This document shows, in pieces, positions 34,838 through 43,126 of a stretch of DNA of 64,000 nucleotides; position 1 is the first letter of the stretch, and each line of letters starts with the position of its first letter. Position numbers and translations under genes: made by a program. The stretch comes from Candidatus Peregrinibacteria bacterium (GTDB lineage: Bacteria; Patescibacteriota; Gracilibacteria; Peribacterales; Peribacteraceae): the NCBI GenBank assembly GCA_030649955.1, contig JAUSFD010000024.1, forward strand, positions 1-64,000. Direction: 5' to 3'. The notes beneath the pieces were generated by a model. The model saw only the letters and a program-made list of their open reading frames with translations. It searched no databases and had not been told where the DNA came from.

Positions 34838-37000
34838 TCACTCATCCCCTCGCTCTGCGGGGAGGAGGCCTGCCAGACTTTCATCGTGTTCCTCAGGATC
34901 CAATCCCTGCGCTCGGAGGATCTCCCGCCATTGGCACAGGGCAGCAGGAACATCCTGTTTCGCTTTGTAGAGGCAGTGAACGAACTCCCAGCGAGGGGTC
35001 CCCTTCGCGATGTCAGCGGCGAGGAGGATGCGCTCGATCTGTGGCCAGAGGTCCTTCCATTCTTTCTGCTCTTCTCGTCCACTCTCCAGAGCCTTCGCAG
35101 TTGCATTACAGTCACGCAGGCAGTACGCAACCATGTCGGGTGCAGAGGCTGATCCGCCGAAGCGGCGATCGCTGAACTGGCGCATGTTGTGTTCGAGCTC
35201 CTCCATGGTGAGGTGAAGGACACGAGCGAGCGGCTCCAGAGCACGAGGTTTCAGGAGACGCTTCGGGGTGGGGTGCAGCTTGGGAGCCTTCCTCCCCTTG
35301 GGAACGGCGATCGTTCCCGCGAGCTGCTCGGTGTAACGATCTCGCCAATCTGCGCGTAGCGCATCGGTCATCTCTCCCCCCATACACTTGACGATGTGCT
35401 CGAGGAGGGGCCAGGAGGGAACTTCGATTCCCTCTGCGAAGCGTCGCATGTGATGCTTTGAAGCGAACATGGGACCGATGTACTCTGGCAGTGTTGCACG
35501 CACTGCATCAGAGAGCTGGCGGAACTCGGTGGAGATGCGCGCACCGGCACGTTCCGAGAGACGGGTAATCGCCTCCTTCACCGTGGAAGGTTTCGAGAAG
35601 CTGTCACGAATGGCGATTGCCTCGTGTGCTTTGGTCATCCCCAGGTGATGCACGATGATACTCAGCGCTTCCGCCACTTCATTGGAAATCCTCTCTTCCG
35701 CACCTTGGCAATTCTCGAAAAGAGTGATGTCTCGCTCTGTCAACGGTGGATCCATCTCCTTGCACTGCGCGAGTGCAGTATTCACTTCTTCCGATCCATC
35801 TTCTCGCACATCGTTGATGATCGCGATGAGTGAGCGTTTCGACACACCCCACTGTTCCCGATCCAAGCGCAATGGATGACCAGCAGAATCCGTGCCGAGC
35901 CGCTTGCGGTACAGTGTCCGCTCCTCGCGGAAGCACGCGATGAGTTCTTCCGCCTCCTCTGGCATCTCAGCGACGACGTGAGCGAGAACTGCCGGAGGAG
36001 CAGTCTCATTGAGGAGTTCCTTCCCCTCGAGAGCGGGATCTCGGAGGAATGAGCTCGGGCGACCCTCCGCTTGCAGGATGGTCTTCATCATCCCATCACT
36101 GATTCCCCGTTGGCGCTGCTTCTCGCGGAGTGCGACGAAGAACTGCGGGCGCACTTGCTCCATTGCGTACGCTTTCTCGTATCTCTCCCGAAGTTTCTGG
36201 GCTCCCTGTTGACCGACGATCTTCGTGAGAACGGGGAGTGCCTTGTCCCAAGAAGGCATCTTGAAGCGGGCGAGTTCAAACTCCGGTGTTCGTCTGGTAC
36301 TCGGGGCCAAACGAGTCCTAGCGCGGGTGAGTTTTGGCCTCGTCGAGAGCTGGTCCCGAATATGGAGCTCTGCCAGGACTGGCGGAACGCTACGCTTGCC
36401 CTCGAGGATGGAGCGCGCCTCGGTCACCCACACTGATCGGACGAGGCTCACATCCACGCCGTGTTCGCGTGGAGGGAAGGAGCAGAGGACCCGGTTTAGG
36501 TCGCGGAAGGGCGTCAAGTGCCCCTGATCCCGTCGTTCGCGCAGCGCGGGCAGGCTTACTCCTGTCCTCTCTTCGACTTTATGCGGCCCCATCCGTAGCT
36601 CGAACTCCTCGAAGAGGCCGTACACCGTCCTACGCTGATCCCCCAGCATCTCGTCGATCACAGCGCGGACGAACTCCTGCGGGACTTCGGTTCCATTCCA
36701 CAGACGCACGAATGCGGAATACACCTCACGTGAGAGGTGTGTGGCATGCGGCGAAAAGCGGTCGTTCTCACTCTGTTCGACGAGGTCAGAACGTACCCCT
36801 GTGCGTTCTGCGTAGCGAGAACGACTCAGCTGCAAGATCACCCAGCGGATGTGTGCGAGGAGGGAGAGGAGCCTGTCCTCCCTCTCGAGGACATCGTTGT
36901 ACTCCCCATTCCGAGCGATGATGAGTGCCCTCTTCGATGGAGTCACACCCTGCGTTCCCTCCGTAACGGGGAGCGGCCGGAGAGCGGAGTCGACAGACAT
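34838..37000 (-). CDS. large protein with multiple XRE-like helix-turn-helix units (A)
   Basis: 720 residues, soluble, Arg/Glu-rich. It is not a known family to me. Several segments fit XRE-type HTH units: RSRYAERTGVRSDLVEQSE (~63-81), HKVEERTGVSLPALRERRD (~139-157), QRGISDGMMKTILQAEGRPS (~298-317), REQWGVSKRSLIAIIND (~380-396) and HHMRRFAEGIEVPSWPLLE (~522-540). The units are separated by 80-150 residues of helix with W/Y-rich ends (RADWRDRYTEQL). It is divergent from a similar 771-residue protein 30 bp away. A multi-HTH DNA-binding or nucleoid protein is inferred. Confidence 0.55.
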   Translation of the reverse strand: MSVDSALRPLPVTEGTQGVTPSKRALIIARNGEYNDVLEREDRLLSLLAHIRWVILQLSRSRYAERTGVRSDLVEQSENDRFSPHATHLSREVYSAFVRLWNGTEVPQEFVRAVIDEMLGDQRRTVYGLFEEFELRMGPHKVEERTGVSLPALRERRDQGHLTPFRDLNRVLCSFPPREHGVDVSLVRSVWVTEARSILEGKRSVPPVLAELHIRDQLSTRPKLTRARTRLAPSTRRTPEFELARFKMPSWDKALPVLTKIVGQQGAQKLRERYEKAYAMEQVRPQFFVALREKQRQRGISDGMMKTILQAEGRPSSFLRDPALEGKELLNETAPPAVLAHVVAEMPEEAEELIACFREERTLYRKRLGTDSAGHPLRLDREQWGVSKRSLIAIINDVREDGSEEVNTALAQCKEMDPPLTERDITLFENCQGAEERISNEVAEALSIIVHHLGMTKAHEAIAIRDSFSKPSTVKEAITRLSERAGARISTEFRQLSDAVRATLPEYIGPMFASKHHMRRFAEGIEVPSWPLLEHIVKCMGGEMTDALRADWRDRYTEQLAGTIAVPKGRKAPKLHPTPKRLLKPRALEPLARVLHLTMEELEHNMRQFSDRRFGGSASAPDMVAYCLRDCNATAKALESGREEQKEWKDLWPQIERILLAADIAKGTPRWEFVHCLYKAKQDVPAALCQWREILRAQGLDPEEHDESLAGLLPAERGDE

Positions 37001-37030
37001 TGGTCTGTGATTCTCCCTCTTCTACACTCT

Positions 37031-39346
37031 ATGTCAATGTTCTCGTTGGTCCTCGAAAACTGTGCAAATTACGCAGATTCCTCCCCCTTGACTGAAGAGG
37101 TACGATGGACAGCTTCCCTCCCCACTTCCTCCATGCACGTGAACCTCGATGGCCAACGGAAGAGTTCCAACACGTATGGGGAACGAGTGCTCGAGACGGT
37201 TCGGCAGAAGGGGGATCCGCTCGCCACACTCATCGCAGAAGTGCGGTGGCAGCAACTGGGAATGACACGTAAGGGAGCTGACAGGAAGGCAGGCGAATGG
37301 GAGGGATTCTTCACAGCTCTGGAGGATCCGTCCCGTCCCCACCTCCATGCGAACTACGCGAAGCTCACGGTCTTCTTCGAAATGCAGGGCATTGCAAAGG
37401 AGACCGTAGATCGCATCCTCGATCTGCTCGTCGCCGATAGGGAAGGTCTCGACCGCTTCTTCGAGCGACTGCACTACAAGTTCGGTCCAGAACTTCTGGC
37501 CGCATCGGGTCTCCCTCGCGAGAAGCTCACCGTACGCCGCGAGAAGGGAACAGTCCCCGATTACTTGGAACCCCAGGAGATCGTTCGCACTCTGTTCTCG
37601 AGCAGTGCAGTCCGAGAACGGTACCGCGGACGAGAAAAAGAAATGCGAGGAGAACAACGGCAGCTCCTCGACGATGCGAAGACATTCTGGACATTGGACA
37701 AACAGAAGGAACTCCACAGCCGTGGCATAGAGGATGTCCTCGTTCGCTTCCTCACAGAGTATGAGAAGTATGTCCGCTCACAGGGCAAACCTTTTTCGAA
37801 CAGAGAAGCATTCGAGAAACAGGTTCCTACAGAGACAGCGTTCGCACTCTCGCGGTGTACTATGACTCCCTGGTGCCCGGAACTCGAGGCACTTGTGCGC
37901 AAGGTTATCCCCGCCGCGGAGCTGGAAGCATTTCGCACGCAGTGGTTCGTCGAGCAAGTGAAGGAAACTCCACGCAGTCACTTCAAGGAACACTTCATGA
38001 AGAGCATGGAAGCGCAGGGCATCACGACAGCACAACTCGCAGCGTTTGCAGGAATTGACCGATCCACGACGAACAATCCCACCCAGGCAGTACGGCAGAT
38101 CATCGATCAATGCCGTGCCTCCGAGGTCGCACCTCCACTCGTTCTCGTCGAGCTCGTCGGGAGGGACAACGTGCAGATAGATGAACAAGGGACGTTCGAG
38201 AAGGTAGCGCTCATCCGTTCGTTCCGGAGGGATCGGGAGGACTACTATCGTCGCACAGGCAACGCGGTGCACGGAGGACGGAATGCACCGCAGCTCAGCG
38301 TGCGCATCGGGCGAGATCTCGCGGGGGTGAGTGCGCATGACCTTGCATGGCAACTCTGCGATCCCACAGGCGATCGCCGTCGTGCACTCGAAGCAAAGCG
38401 CTCACAGAAAGTCCCTGCGGATGTCGAGCGGATACACAAGCGATTGCTCCGCTTCGAGCTTGGAGAAATTCCCCAGCAGGGTGCGCGGAACACTTCTCCT
38501 ACGGCACTCGCACAGCGAATGGAGCCCCCCATGAACCGCGAGGAACAGATGAGTATTTTCCGGGCCATTCAAACACTCGGTGAGGCGAAAGTTGCAGCGG
38601 CCCTTGAGCGAAAGGAACAAGCAGAGGTGCAGAAGGCGACAATGCCAGATACTCTCGGGACTGTGGATTCCATTCCTGCGTACATCGCGGCTCTGGTGCA
38701 GAGTGCGGGGGGAATGAAGCCAGCGGCGCGAATAACTCGTGGTTCAACGAGGAGCACGACGGGGAGCTCCCTTGGCATGCATGCGCAGCGCCTCCGGAAC
38801 ACCATCAATGGTAATGACATTCCTCCTCTCCCTCTCCTGGTGCAGGCAGTGAAGAACGTGCAGGCGAAGATGGGGTGGCAGTGCGATGCAGATGCCCTCG
38901 AGGCTCAGCTCAGGCGCACTTGGTATGTGGACTATCCTGAGCACTTACTGTCACGTGAGAAAGATCCAGTGGAAGACCCGCTCGCACGCATGCTCTGCAC
39001 GATCATCGCGGGCAACGCACCAACGAACACTGCCTTCGCCAGGAAGATGCCTGTTGCCCACGGGTACGCCGTGCCGTTGCTCTCCGCAACAGTGGGCGGT
39101 CTCAAAGTTGGCTGGAAGCCATCATGGCACAATCTGAGCATGATCCTGCGCGCGGGTAAGTTCAGAGAAGGGACTCCGGTGTGGAAACTCGCGGAGCAGC
39201 TCTTCGAGGATCCCGATACGGATCTCTCTACAGCACTCAAGACCCTCCTGCCGACATTCCGCGAGGAGGGTATCGAGATCCATCCGAGTACACTGCCTGG
39301 CATCACCCTCGAGGAACTCGGCGTGAAGAAGAAGACTCAGCGCTGA
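37031..39346 (+). CDS. large protein with multiple XRE-like helix-turn-helix units (B)
   Basis: 771 residues from ATG 37031 (ATG 37133 is an alternative). Same style as the divergent protein: HTH-like units GLPREKLTVRREKGTVPDYL (~175-195), GITTAQLAAFAGIDRSTTNN (~333-352), AQRLRNTINGNDIPPLPLL (~580-598) and TAFARKMPVAHGYAVPLLSA (~663-682), the last leading into PSWHNLSMILRAG. Linkers are helical and charged. The shared PSW/PPLPLL-type helix after the turn links A and B as likely paralogs. No enzymatic motif or membrane segment is seen. Confidence 0.55.
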   Translation: MSMFSLVLENCANYADSSPLTEEVRWTASLPTSSMHVNLDGQRKSSNTYGERVLETVRQKGDPLATLIAEVRWQQLGMTRKGADRKAGEWEGFFTALEDPSRPHLHANYAKLTVFFEMQGIAKETVDRILDLLVADREGLDRFFERLHYKFGPELLAASGLPREKLTVRREKGTVPDYLEPQEIVRTLFSSSAVRERYRGREKEMRGEQRQLLDDAKTFWTLDKQKELHSRGIEDVLVRFLTEYEKYVRSQGKPFSNREAFEKQVPTETAFALSRCTMTPWCPELEALVRKVIPAAELEAFRTQWFVEQVKETPRSHFKEHFMKSMEAQGITTAQLAAFAGIDRSTTNNPTQAVRQIIDQCRASEVAPPLVLVELVGRDNVQIDEQGTFEKVALIRSFRRDREDYYRRTGNAVHGGRNAPQLSVRIGRDLAGVSAHDLAWQLCDPTGDRRRALEAKRSQKVPADVERIHKRLLRFELGEIPQQGARNTSPTALAQRMEPPMNREEQMSIFRAIQTLGEAKVAAALERKEQAEVQKATMPDTLGTVDSIPAYIAALVQSAGGMKPAARITRGSTRSTTGSSLGMHAQRLRNTINGNDIPPLPLLVQAVKNVQAKMGWQCDADALEAQLRRTWYVDYPEHLLSREKDPVEDPLARMLCTIIAGNAPTNTAFARKMPVAHGYAVPLLSATVGGLKVGWKPSWHNLSMILRAGKFREGTPVWKLAEQLFEDPDTDLSTALKTLLPTFREEGIEIHPSTLPGITLEELGVKKKTQR

Positions 39347-39348
39347 AG

Positions 39349-39633
39349 TCAGCACACCACCGCGCGCGCGCGTTCCAGCGCACCGCGGAAATCGGCGAAG
39401 GCGCGGTCCATCGACTGTCGAACATCCTGGCGGCGATCACGGCCGGTGTCGTGGAGCGTCGCGAGGAGGGAACTCAGGGTCTCCCACTTGTCACGGAGGT
39501 TCCGCACGAGTCCGGCCTTGTGATCAGGGAGCATTGCACTGTGGTGCACACGGACTTCCAGCAGGCGGAGCTGCGCCTCGCACGCCTGCATCCGACAGGA
39601 GACGACGTCGCCTGCGAAAGCGGTATCGGTCAT
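39349..39633 (-). CDS. small helical hypothetical protein
   Basis: 94 residues from ATG 39633. Mostly helical and charged: ACEAQLRLLEVRVHH, NLRDKWETLSSLLATLH, MDRAFADFRGALERARA, with three cysteines. Its stop lies 2 nt from the end of the convergent multi-HTH gene. Reading-frame quality is reasonable but no family is recognised. Confidence 0.5.
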   Translation of the reverse strand: MTDTAFAGDVVSCRMQACEAQLRLLEVRVHHSAMLPDHKAGLVRNLRDKWETLSSLLATLHDTGRDRRQDVRQSMDRAFADFRGALERARAVVC

Positions 39634-39755
39634 AGTGGATGGGGGAAAACAGCAAAACACAGCGAGAAATCTTGAACAACAGAATTATGTGACGATGCAT
39701 CCCACGCATTCTTACCGCCTGGAGAGAGAATGTTGCGAGTTTTACCTTTTGTTTC

Positions 39756-40355
39756 TCAATCGAAATTCAACGGTCCCCCGAAGTCCCCATCAGTATCGCG
39801 GACACGAAGGATGCAAGCGCTCACCGGGCAATCGCCCCAGATGAGACCAGGGACGGCGATGCCGCTGCCGCAGGTGAGCGGACCGAAGGCATCGATGATA
39901 TCCCGACCCGTGCAACGCCCTGAACGCGAGCGCGGTGCTGCCACATTCGTACCTTGTGAAGCTTCCACGGCATTTCGCTCCCGAATCCGTGCGAGGATCC
40001 CGGATCCACTAGGCACACTGCTATGAGAGGAGCGCTGCGCGCGGATGCGTGCGAGTACCTCCGATCCTCCAAAGCTACTGCTGCTCCGCGATGCGCGGAT
40101 CCGCGCAAGGACCTCTGAGCCCTCGAAACTGCTCGTGCTCCGCCGTGAGGATGCGCTGCTGTTGAGTCCTCGGAGGCGGTTCTGCTCACGGATGCGCTCG
40201 AGAATGGACAGCGTCGATGTGGAGGCACTCGAACGAGTTGAGGAACTGCGTCCCGATGACGCGGAGGAAGACTGACCAGAACTCGTCGTCGTGCCCGCGT
40301 AGACCGCTACGGGCAGGATGAGGACAGCGAGGAGGAGCATCGGGAGACCGCGCAT
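39756..40355 (-). CDS. secreted Ser-rich protein with EVLARIR repeats
   Basis: 199 residues. Signal peptide RGLPMLLLAVLILPVAVYAG, then a Ser/Arg-rich low-complexity region with four spaced copies of a (V/I)LxRIRxxN/S unit: SILERIREQN, EVLARIRASR, EVLARIRAQR and GILARIRERN, two of them preceded by F(E/G)GS. A C-terminal globular part has four cysteines (GRCTGRD, LTCGSG, GDCPVSACIL), which may form disulfides outside the cell. Family unknown. Confidence 0.55.
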   Translation of the reverse strand: MRGLPMLLLAVLILPVAVYAGTTTSSGQSSSASSGRSSSTRSSASTSTLSILERIREQNRLRGLNSSASSRRSTSSFEGSEVLARIRASRSSSSFGGSEVLARIRAQRSSHSSVPSGSGILARIRERNAVEASQGTNVAAPRSRSGRCTGRDIIDAFGPLTCGSGIAVPGLIWGDCPVSACILRVRDTDGDFGGPLNFD

Positions 40356-40414
40356 GGGGGCTGGGAGTCTAGGGGACACACAGCAGGGCGCAAGTGTTCT
40401 CTCCTCCTGCACTC

Positions 40415-40454
40415 TTGACTCCGCTCTTTAGCACTCTAGAATACGGACTGCTAA
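40415..40454 (+). promoter_or_regulatory. groES promoter with CIRCE operator
   Basis: TTGACT (40415-40420), 16-nt spacer, TAGAAT (40437-40442). Overlapping the -10 box is TTAGCACTC-N9-GACTGCTAA (40428-40436 and 40446-40454), one mismatch from the CIRCE inverted repeat bound by HrcA. It predicts heat-shock repression by HrcA; no hrcA lies in the window. Confidence 0.9.
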
Positions 40455-40488
40455 ATCCATCCTCCGTCATCTCTTTTCCCCTCGTCCT

Positions 40489-40824
40489 ATGACAGCTCTT
40501 CCTAAACTTGCCGTGAGCATTCGCCCGCTCGGGGACCGCGTGCTCGTCCACCCGATTGAGAAGGAACAGACCACTGCCTCCGGCATCGTCATCCCGGATA
40601 CCGCCAGCGGCGAGAAGCCTCAGGAGGGCCTTGTACTCGCGATGGGCAAGGGCGGCGTTGGCAAGGACTCCGTGAATCCCACCGAATTCCTGAAGGTTGG
40701 CGACAAGGTCCTCTTTGGGAAGTACGCCGGCGATGACGTGAAGCTGAAGACGAAGGACGGCAAGACGATCGAAGTGAAAGTCCTCCACTTGGATTCCATC
40801 CTCGGCGTTGTCCAGAACGCGTAA
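40489..40824 (+). CDS. groS: co-chaperonin GroES
   Basis: 111 residues, slightly longer than the usual ~97. IRPLGDRVLVHPIEKEQTT is the core start, TASGIVIPDTA the mobile loop that docks to GroEL, and VLFGKYAGDDVKLK the late strand. A short insertion at GKGGVGKDSVNPTEF accounts for the extra length. Capping heptamer for GroEL. 27 bp before groEL, transcribed from the CIRCE promoter; the 5' region is pyrimidine-rich without a Shine-Dalgarno site. Confidence 0.95.
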   Translation: MTALPKLAVSIRPLGDRVLVHPIEKEQTTASGIVIPDTASGEKPQEGLVLAMGKGGVGKDSVNPTEFLKVGDKVLFGKYAGDDVKLKTKDGKTIEVKVLHLDSILGVVQNA

Positions 40825-40851
40825 TCCCCTACTCTTTCCTCCATTCATACC

Positions 40852-42489
40852 ATGCCAGCCAAGCAACTCCTCTTCGGAAGCGAAGCCCGCGAGAAGATCC
40901 TCAAAGGCGTCGCCAAGCTCGCCTCTGCCGTCTCCGCGACGATGGGCCCCCTGGGGCGCAACGTCGTGATCGAGAAGAAGTACGGCGGCCCCATGGTCAC
41001 GAAGGATGGCGTCTCCGTAGCGAAGGAAATCGAACTCCCCGATCCGTTCGAGAACATGGGCGCGCAGCTCGTCCGCGAGGCCGCGACGAAGACCAACGAC
41101 GCAGCAGGTGATGGGACGACGACTGCAACGGTCCTCGCGCACGCCATCATGCAGGAGGGACTCAAGCACCTGGGCTCTGGCAAGAACGCGATCTCCATCA
41201 AGAACGGCATCCTCAAGGCAGTCGCCGCAGTGAGCAAGCACCTCGAAACGCAGAAGAAGAACGTCTCGAAGCGCGAGGAGTACGCGGCTGTCGCCACGAT
41301 CTCCGCGCAGGATGAGGAAATCGGCGAGGTGATCGCCGAGGTCATCGACGAAGTCGGCAAAGACGGCGTCGTCACGGTCGAGGCGGGCCAGACGCTCGGG
41401 CTCGAGAAGGAGTTCGTGGAGGGTATGCAGTTCGATCAGGGCTACATCTCGCCGTACTTTGTGACGGATCCCGCCAGGATGGAAGCTGTCTACGAACGTG
41501 CCTACATCCTCATCACCGATAAGAAGATTAGCTCCATCCAGGAGATCCTCCCGCTCCTCGAGAGCCTCGCACAGAAGGGTCGTAAGGAGATCGTCATCAT
41601 TGCGGAGAACGTGGAAGGTGAGGCGCTCGCGACTCTCGTGGTGAATAAACTCCGTGGAACTTTCTCTGCGCTCGCCGTGAAGGCCCCCGCCTTCGGTGAC
41701 CGCCGGAAGGAGATGCTCAAGGACATCGCCGCCCTCACGGGAGGTCGCTTCATCTCCGAGGAGGTGGGCCTCAAGCTGGAGAACGCGACGATAGACGACC
41801 TCGGCACCGCTCGCCGCGTGGTCTCATCAAAGGATGCAACGCTCATCATCGATGGTGGCGGAAAGAAGAGTGAGATCGAGGCACGCGTGAACGAGATTAA
41901 GGGGCAACTCGAGAATACGAAGTCCGACTTCGACCGCGAGAAGCTTCAGGAGCGCCTTGCGAAATTGAGCGGTGGAGTCGCCGTCATCAAGGTTGGTGCA
42001 GCCACGGAGGTCGAGCAGAAGGAGAAGCAGCACAGAGTGGAAGACGCACTCTCCGCCACACGTGCTGCCGCAGAGGAGGGCATCGTCCCCGGTGGAGGCA
42101 CCGCCTACATCCGCGCGATCGAGTCGCTGGAGAAGGTGAAGGTGGAGAACGAGGACGAGCGCATCGGCGTCGACATCGTGAAGGGCGCCCTTACCGCTCC
42201 CACCATGCACATCGCGAACAACGCAGGTGTCGAGGGCAAGATCGTCGTCGAGAAGGTGAAGAACGAGTGCAAGGGGAACGTCGGCTACAACGCCTACACC
42301 GAGAAGTACGAGGACCTTGTGAAGGCTATGGTTATCGACCCCAAGAAGGTCACGCGCTCCGCCCTCGAGAACGCCGCATCCGTCGCCGCCATGTTCCTCA
42401 CCCTCGAGGTTGCCGTTACCGAGATTCCCAAGAAGGAGGAGTCCATGCCGGCGATGCCGGGTGGAGGTGGGGGGATGGAGGATTTCTAA
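40852..42489 (+). CDS. groL: chaperonin GroEL
   Basis: 545 residues, normal length. Key motifs: [44 protein letters not shown] (nucleotide site), and [15 protein letters not shown]. The C-terminus [14 protein letters not shown] is a short version of the GGM tail. ATP-driven folding chamber with GroES. Ends at an intrinsic terminator. Confidence 0.97.
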   Translation: MPAKQLLFGSEAREKILKGVAKLASAVSATMGPLGRNVVIEKKYGGPMVTKDGVSVAKEIELPDPFENMGAQLVREAATKTNDAAGDGTTTATVLAHAIMQEGLKHLGSGKNAISIKNGILKAVAAVSKHLETQKKNVSKREEYAAVATISAQDEEIGEVIAEVIDEVGKDGVVTVEAGQTLGLEKEFVEGMQFDQGYISPYFVTDPARMEAVYERAYILITDKKISSIQEILPLLESLAQKGRKEIVIIAENVEGEALATLVVNKLRGTFSALAVKAPAFGDRRKEMLKDIAALTGGRFISEEVGLKLENATIDDLGTARRVVSSKDATLIIDGGGKKSEIEARVNEIKGQLENTKSDFDREKLQERLAKLSGGVAVIKVGAATEVEQKEKQHRVEDALSATRAAAEEGIVPGGGTAYIRAIESLEKVKVENEDERIGVDIVKGALTAPTMHIANNAGVEGKIVVEKVKNECKGNVGYNAYTEKYEDLVKAMVIDPKKVTRSALENAASVAAMFLTLEVAVTEIPKKEESMPAMPGGGGGMEDF

Positions 42490-42506
42490 TATTCGAGGAA
42501 TCAAAG

Positions 42507-42532
42507 AAAGCCGCCGAGAGGCGGCTTTTTTT
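42507..42532 (+). terminator. groESL intrinsic terminator
   Basis: AAGCCGCC-GAGA-GGCGGCTT followed by TTTTT, 18 nt after the groEL stop. Confidence 0.92.
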
Positions 42533-42554
42533 CTATAAATACTCTCTCAACTTC

Positions 42555-42577
42555 GGGAGCGGGTCTTCTGACCCGCG
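42555..42577 (+). repeat. REP hairpin, left of RAYT gene
   Basis: GGGAGCGGGTCTTCTGACC then CGCG; the stem GCGGGTC-TTCT-GACCCGC is at 42559-42576, preceded by GGGAG. It is matched in inverse orientation at 43081-43103 on the other side of the transposase gene. Confidence 0.85.
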
Positions 42578-42627
42578 GGTTCTGAGGTATACACAACAGT
42601 ACCTTTCGAAAGTACACTCGCTCTCCT

Positions 42628-43062
42628 GTGTTTCAGCGACACCCGGTCCAAAACGGCTGCACGATGTTCGTGACGACGAACATCCAGGAGCGGAGACCTG
42701 TCTTTCGAAATTCAGCGTACGCTCGAGAGGCGATTGAGACGCTCTACCGCATCAAAGAATTTTATCCATTTCTACTCTTCGGATTCGCCATCATGCCGGA
42801 TCACTGTCATCTTCTGCTCTGCCTTGAAGCACCTCAGACCATTTCCGAACTCATGCGGAAGTTCAAAATGGGCACGAGTAGGAACATTGGCATGGGTCCA
42901 ATATGGCAATCAAGATTCCACGTGAAGTATCCCAACAACTCACAGGAGGCTCTGCTCTACATTCATCGAAATCCAGTGAAAGCTCATCTATGTGACGAGC
43001 CCTCTGACTATCCATGGTCATCTGCTAGCGGAAAGTGGGAAGTACAGGATCTCGGTTGGTAA
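42628..43062 (+). CDS. REP-associated tyrosine transposase (RAYT, Y1/HUH family)
   Basis: 144 residues with GTG start (MFQRHPVQNGCTMFVTTN); ATG 42664 is an alternative. The metal-binding HUH motif is PDHCHLLL (~57-64), the FVTTNIQERRPVF strand precedes it, and IHRNPVKAHL with YPWSSA form the typical end. The catalytic Tyr is probably in LLYIHRNP or HVKY. RAYT enzymes cut single-stranded REP hairpins and spread them without moving themselves. The gene is flanked by inverted REPs, a REPtron layout. Confidence 0.85.
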   Translation: MFQRHPVQNGCTMFVTTNIQERRPVFRNSAYAREAIETLYRIKEFYPFLLFGFAIMPDHCHLLLCLEAPQTISELMRKFKMGTSRNIGMGPIWQSRFHVKYPNNSQEALLYIHRNPVKAHLCDEPSDYPWSSASGKWEVQDLGW

Positions 43063-43080
43063 AGAATTTCCTTCATGTTC

Positions 43081-43103
43081 GCGGGTCCGAAGACCCGCTC
43101 CCC
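43081..43103 (-). repeat. REP hairpin, right of RAYT gene (inverted)
   Basis: On the complement it reads GGGGAGCGGGTCTTCGGACC then CGC, with stem GCGGGTC-CGAA-GACCCGC on the plus strand (43081-43098). It differs from the left copy only in the loop and outer bases. GGAG directly before the stem matches the tetranucleotide position used by RAYT enzymes. Confidence 0.85.
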
Positions 43104-43126
43104 ATGAAAAATATTCTCATTGTTCT

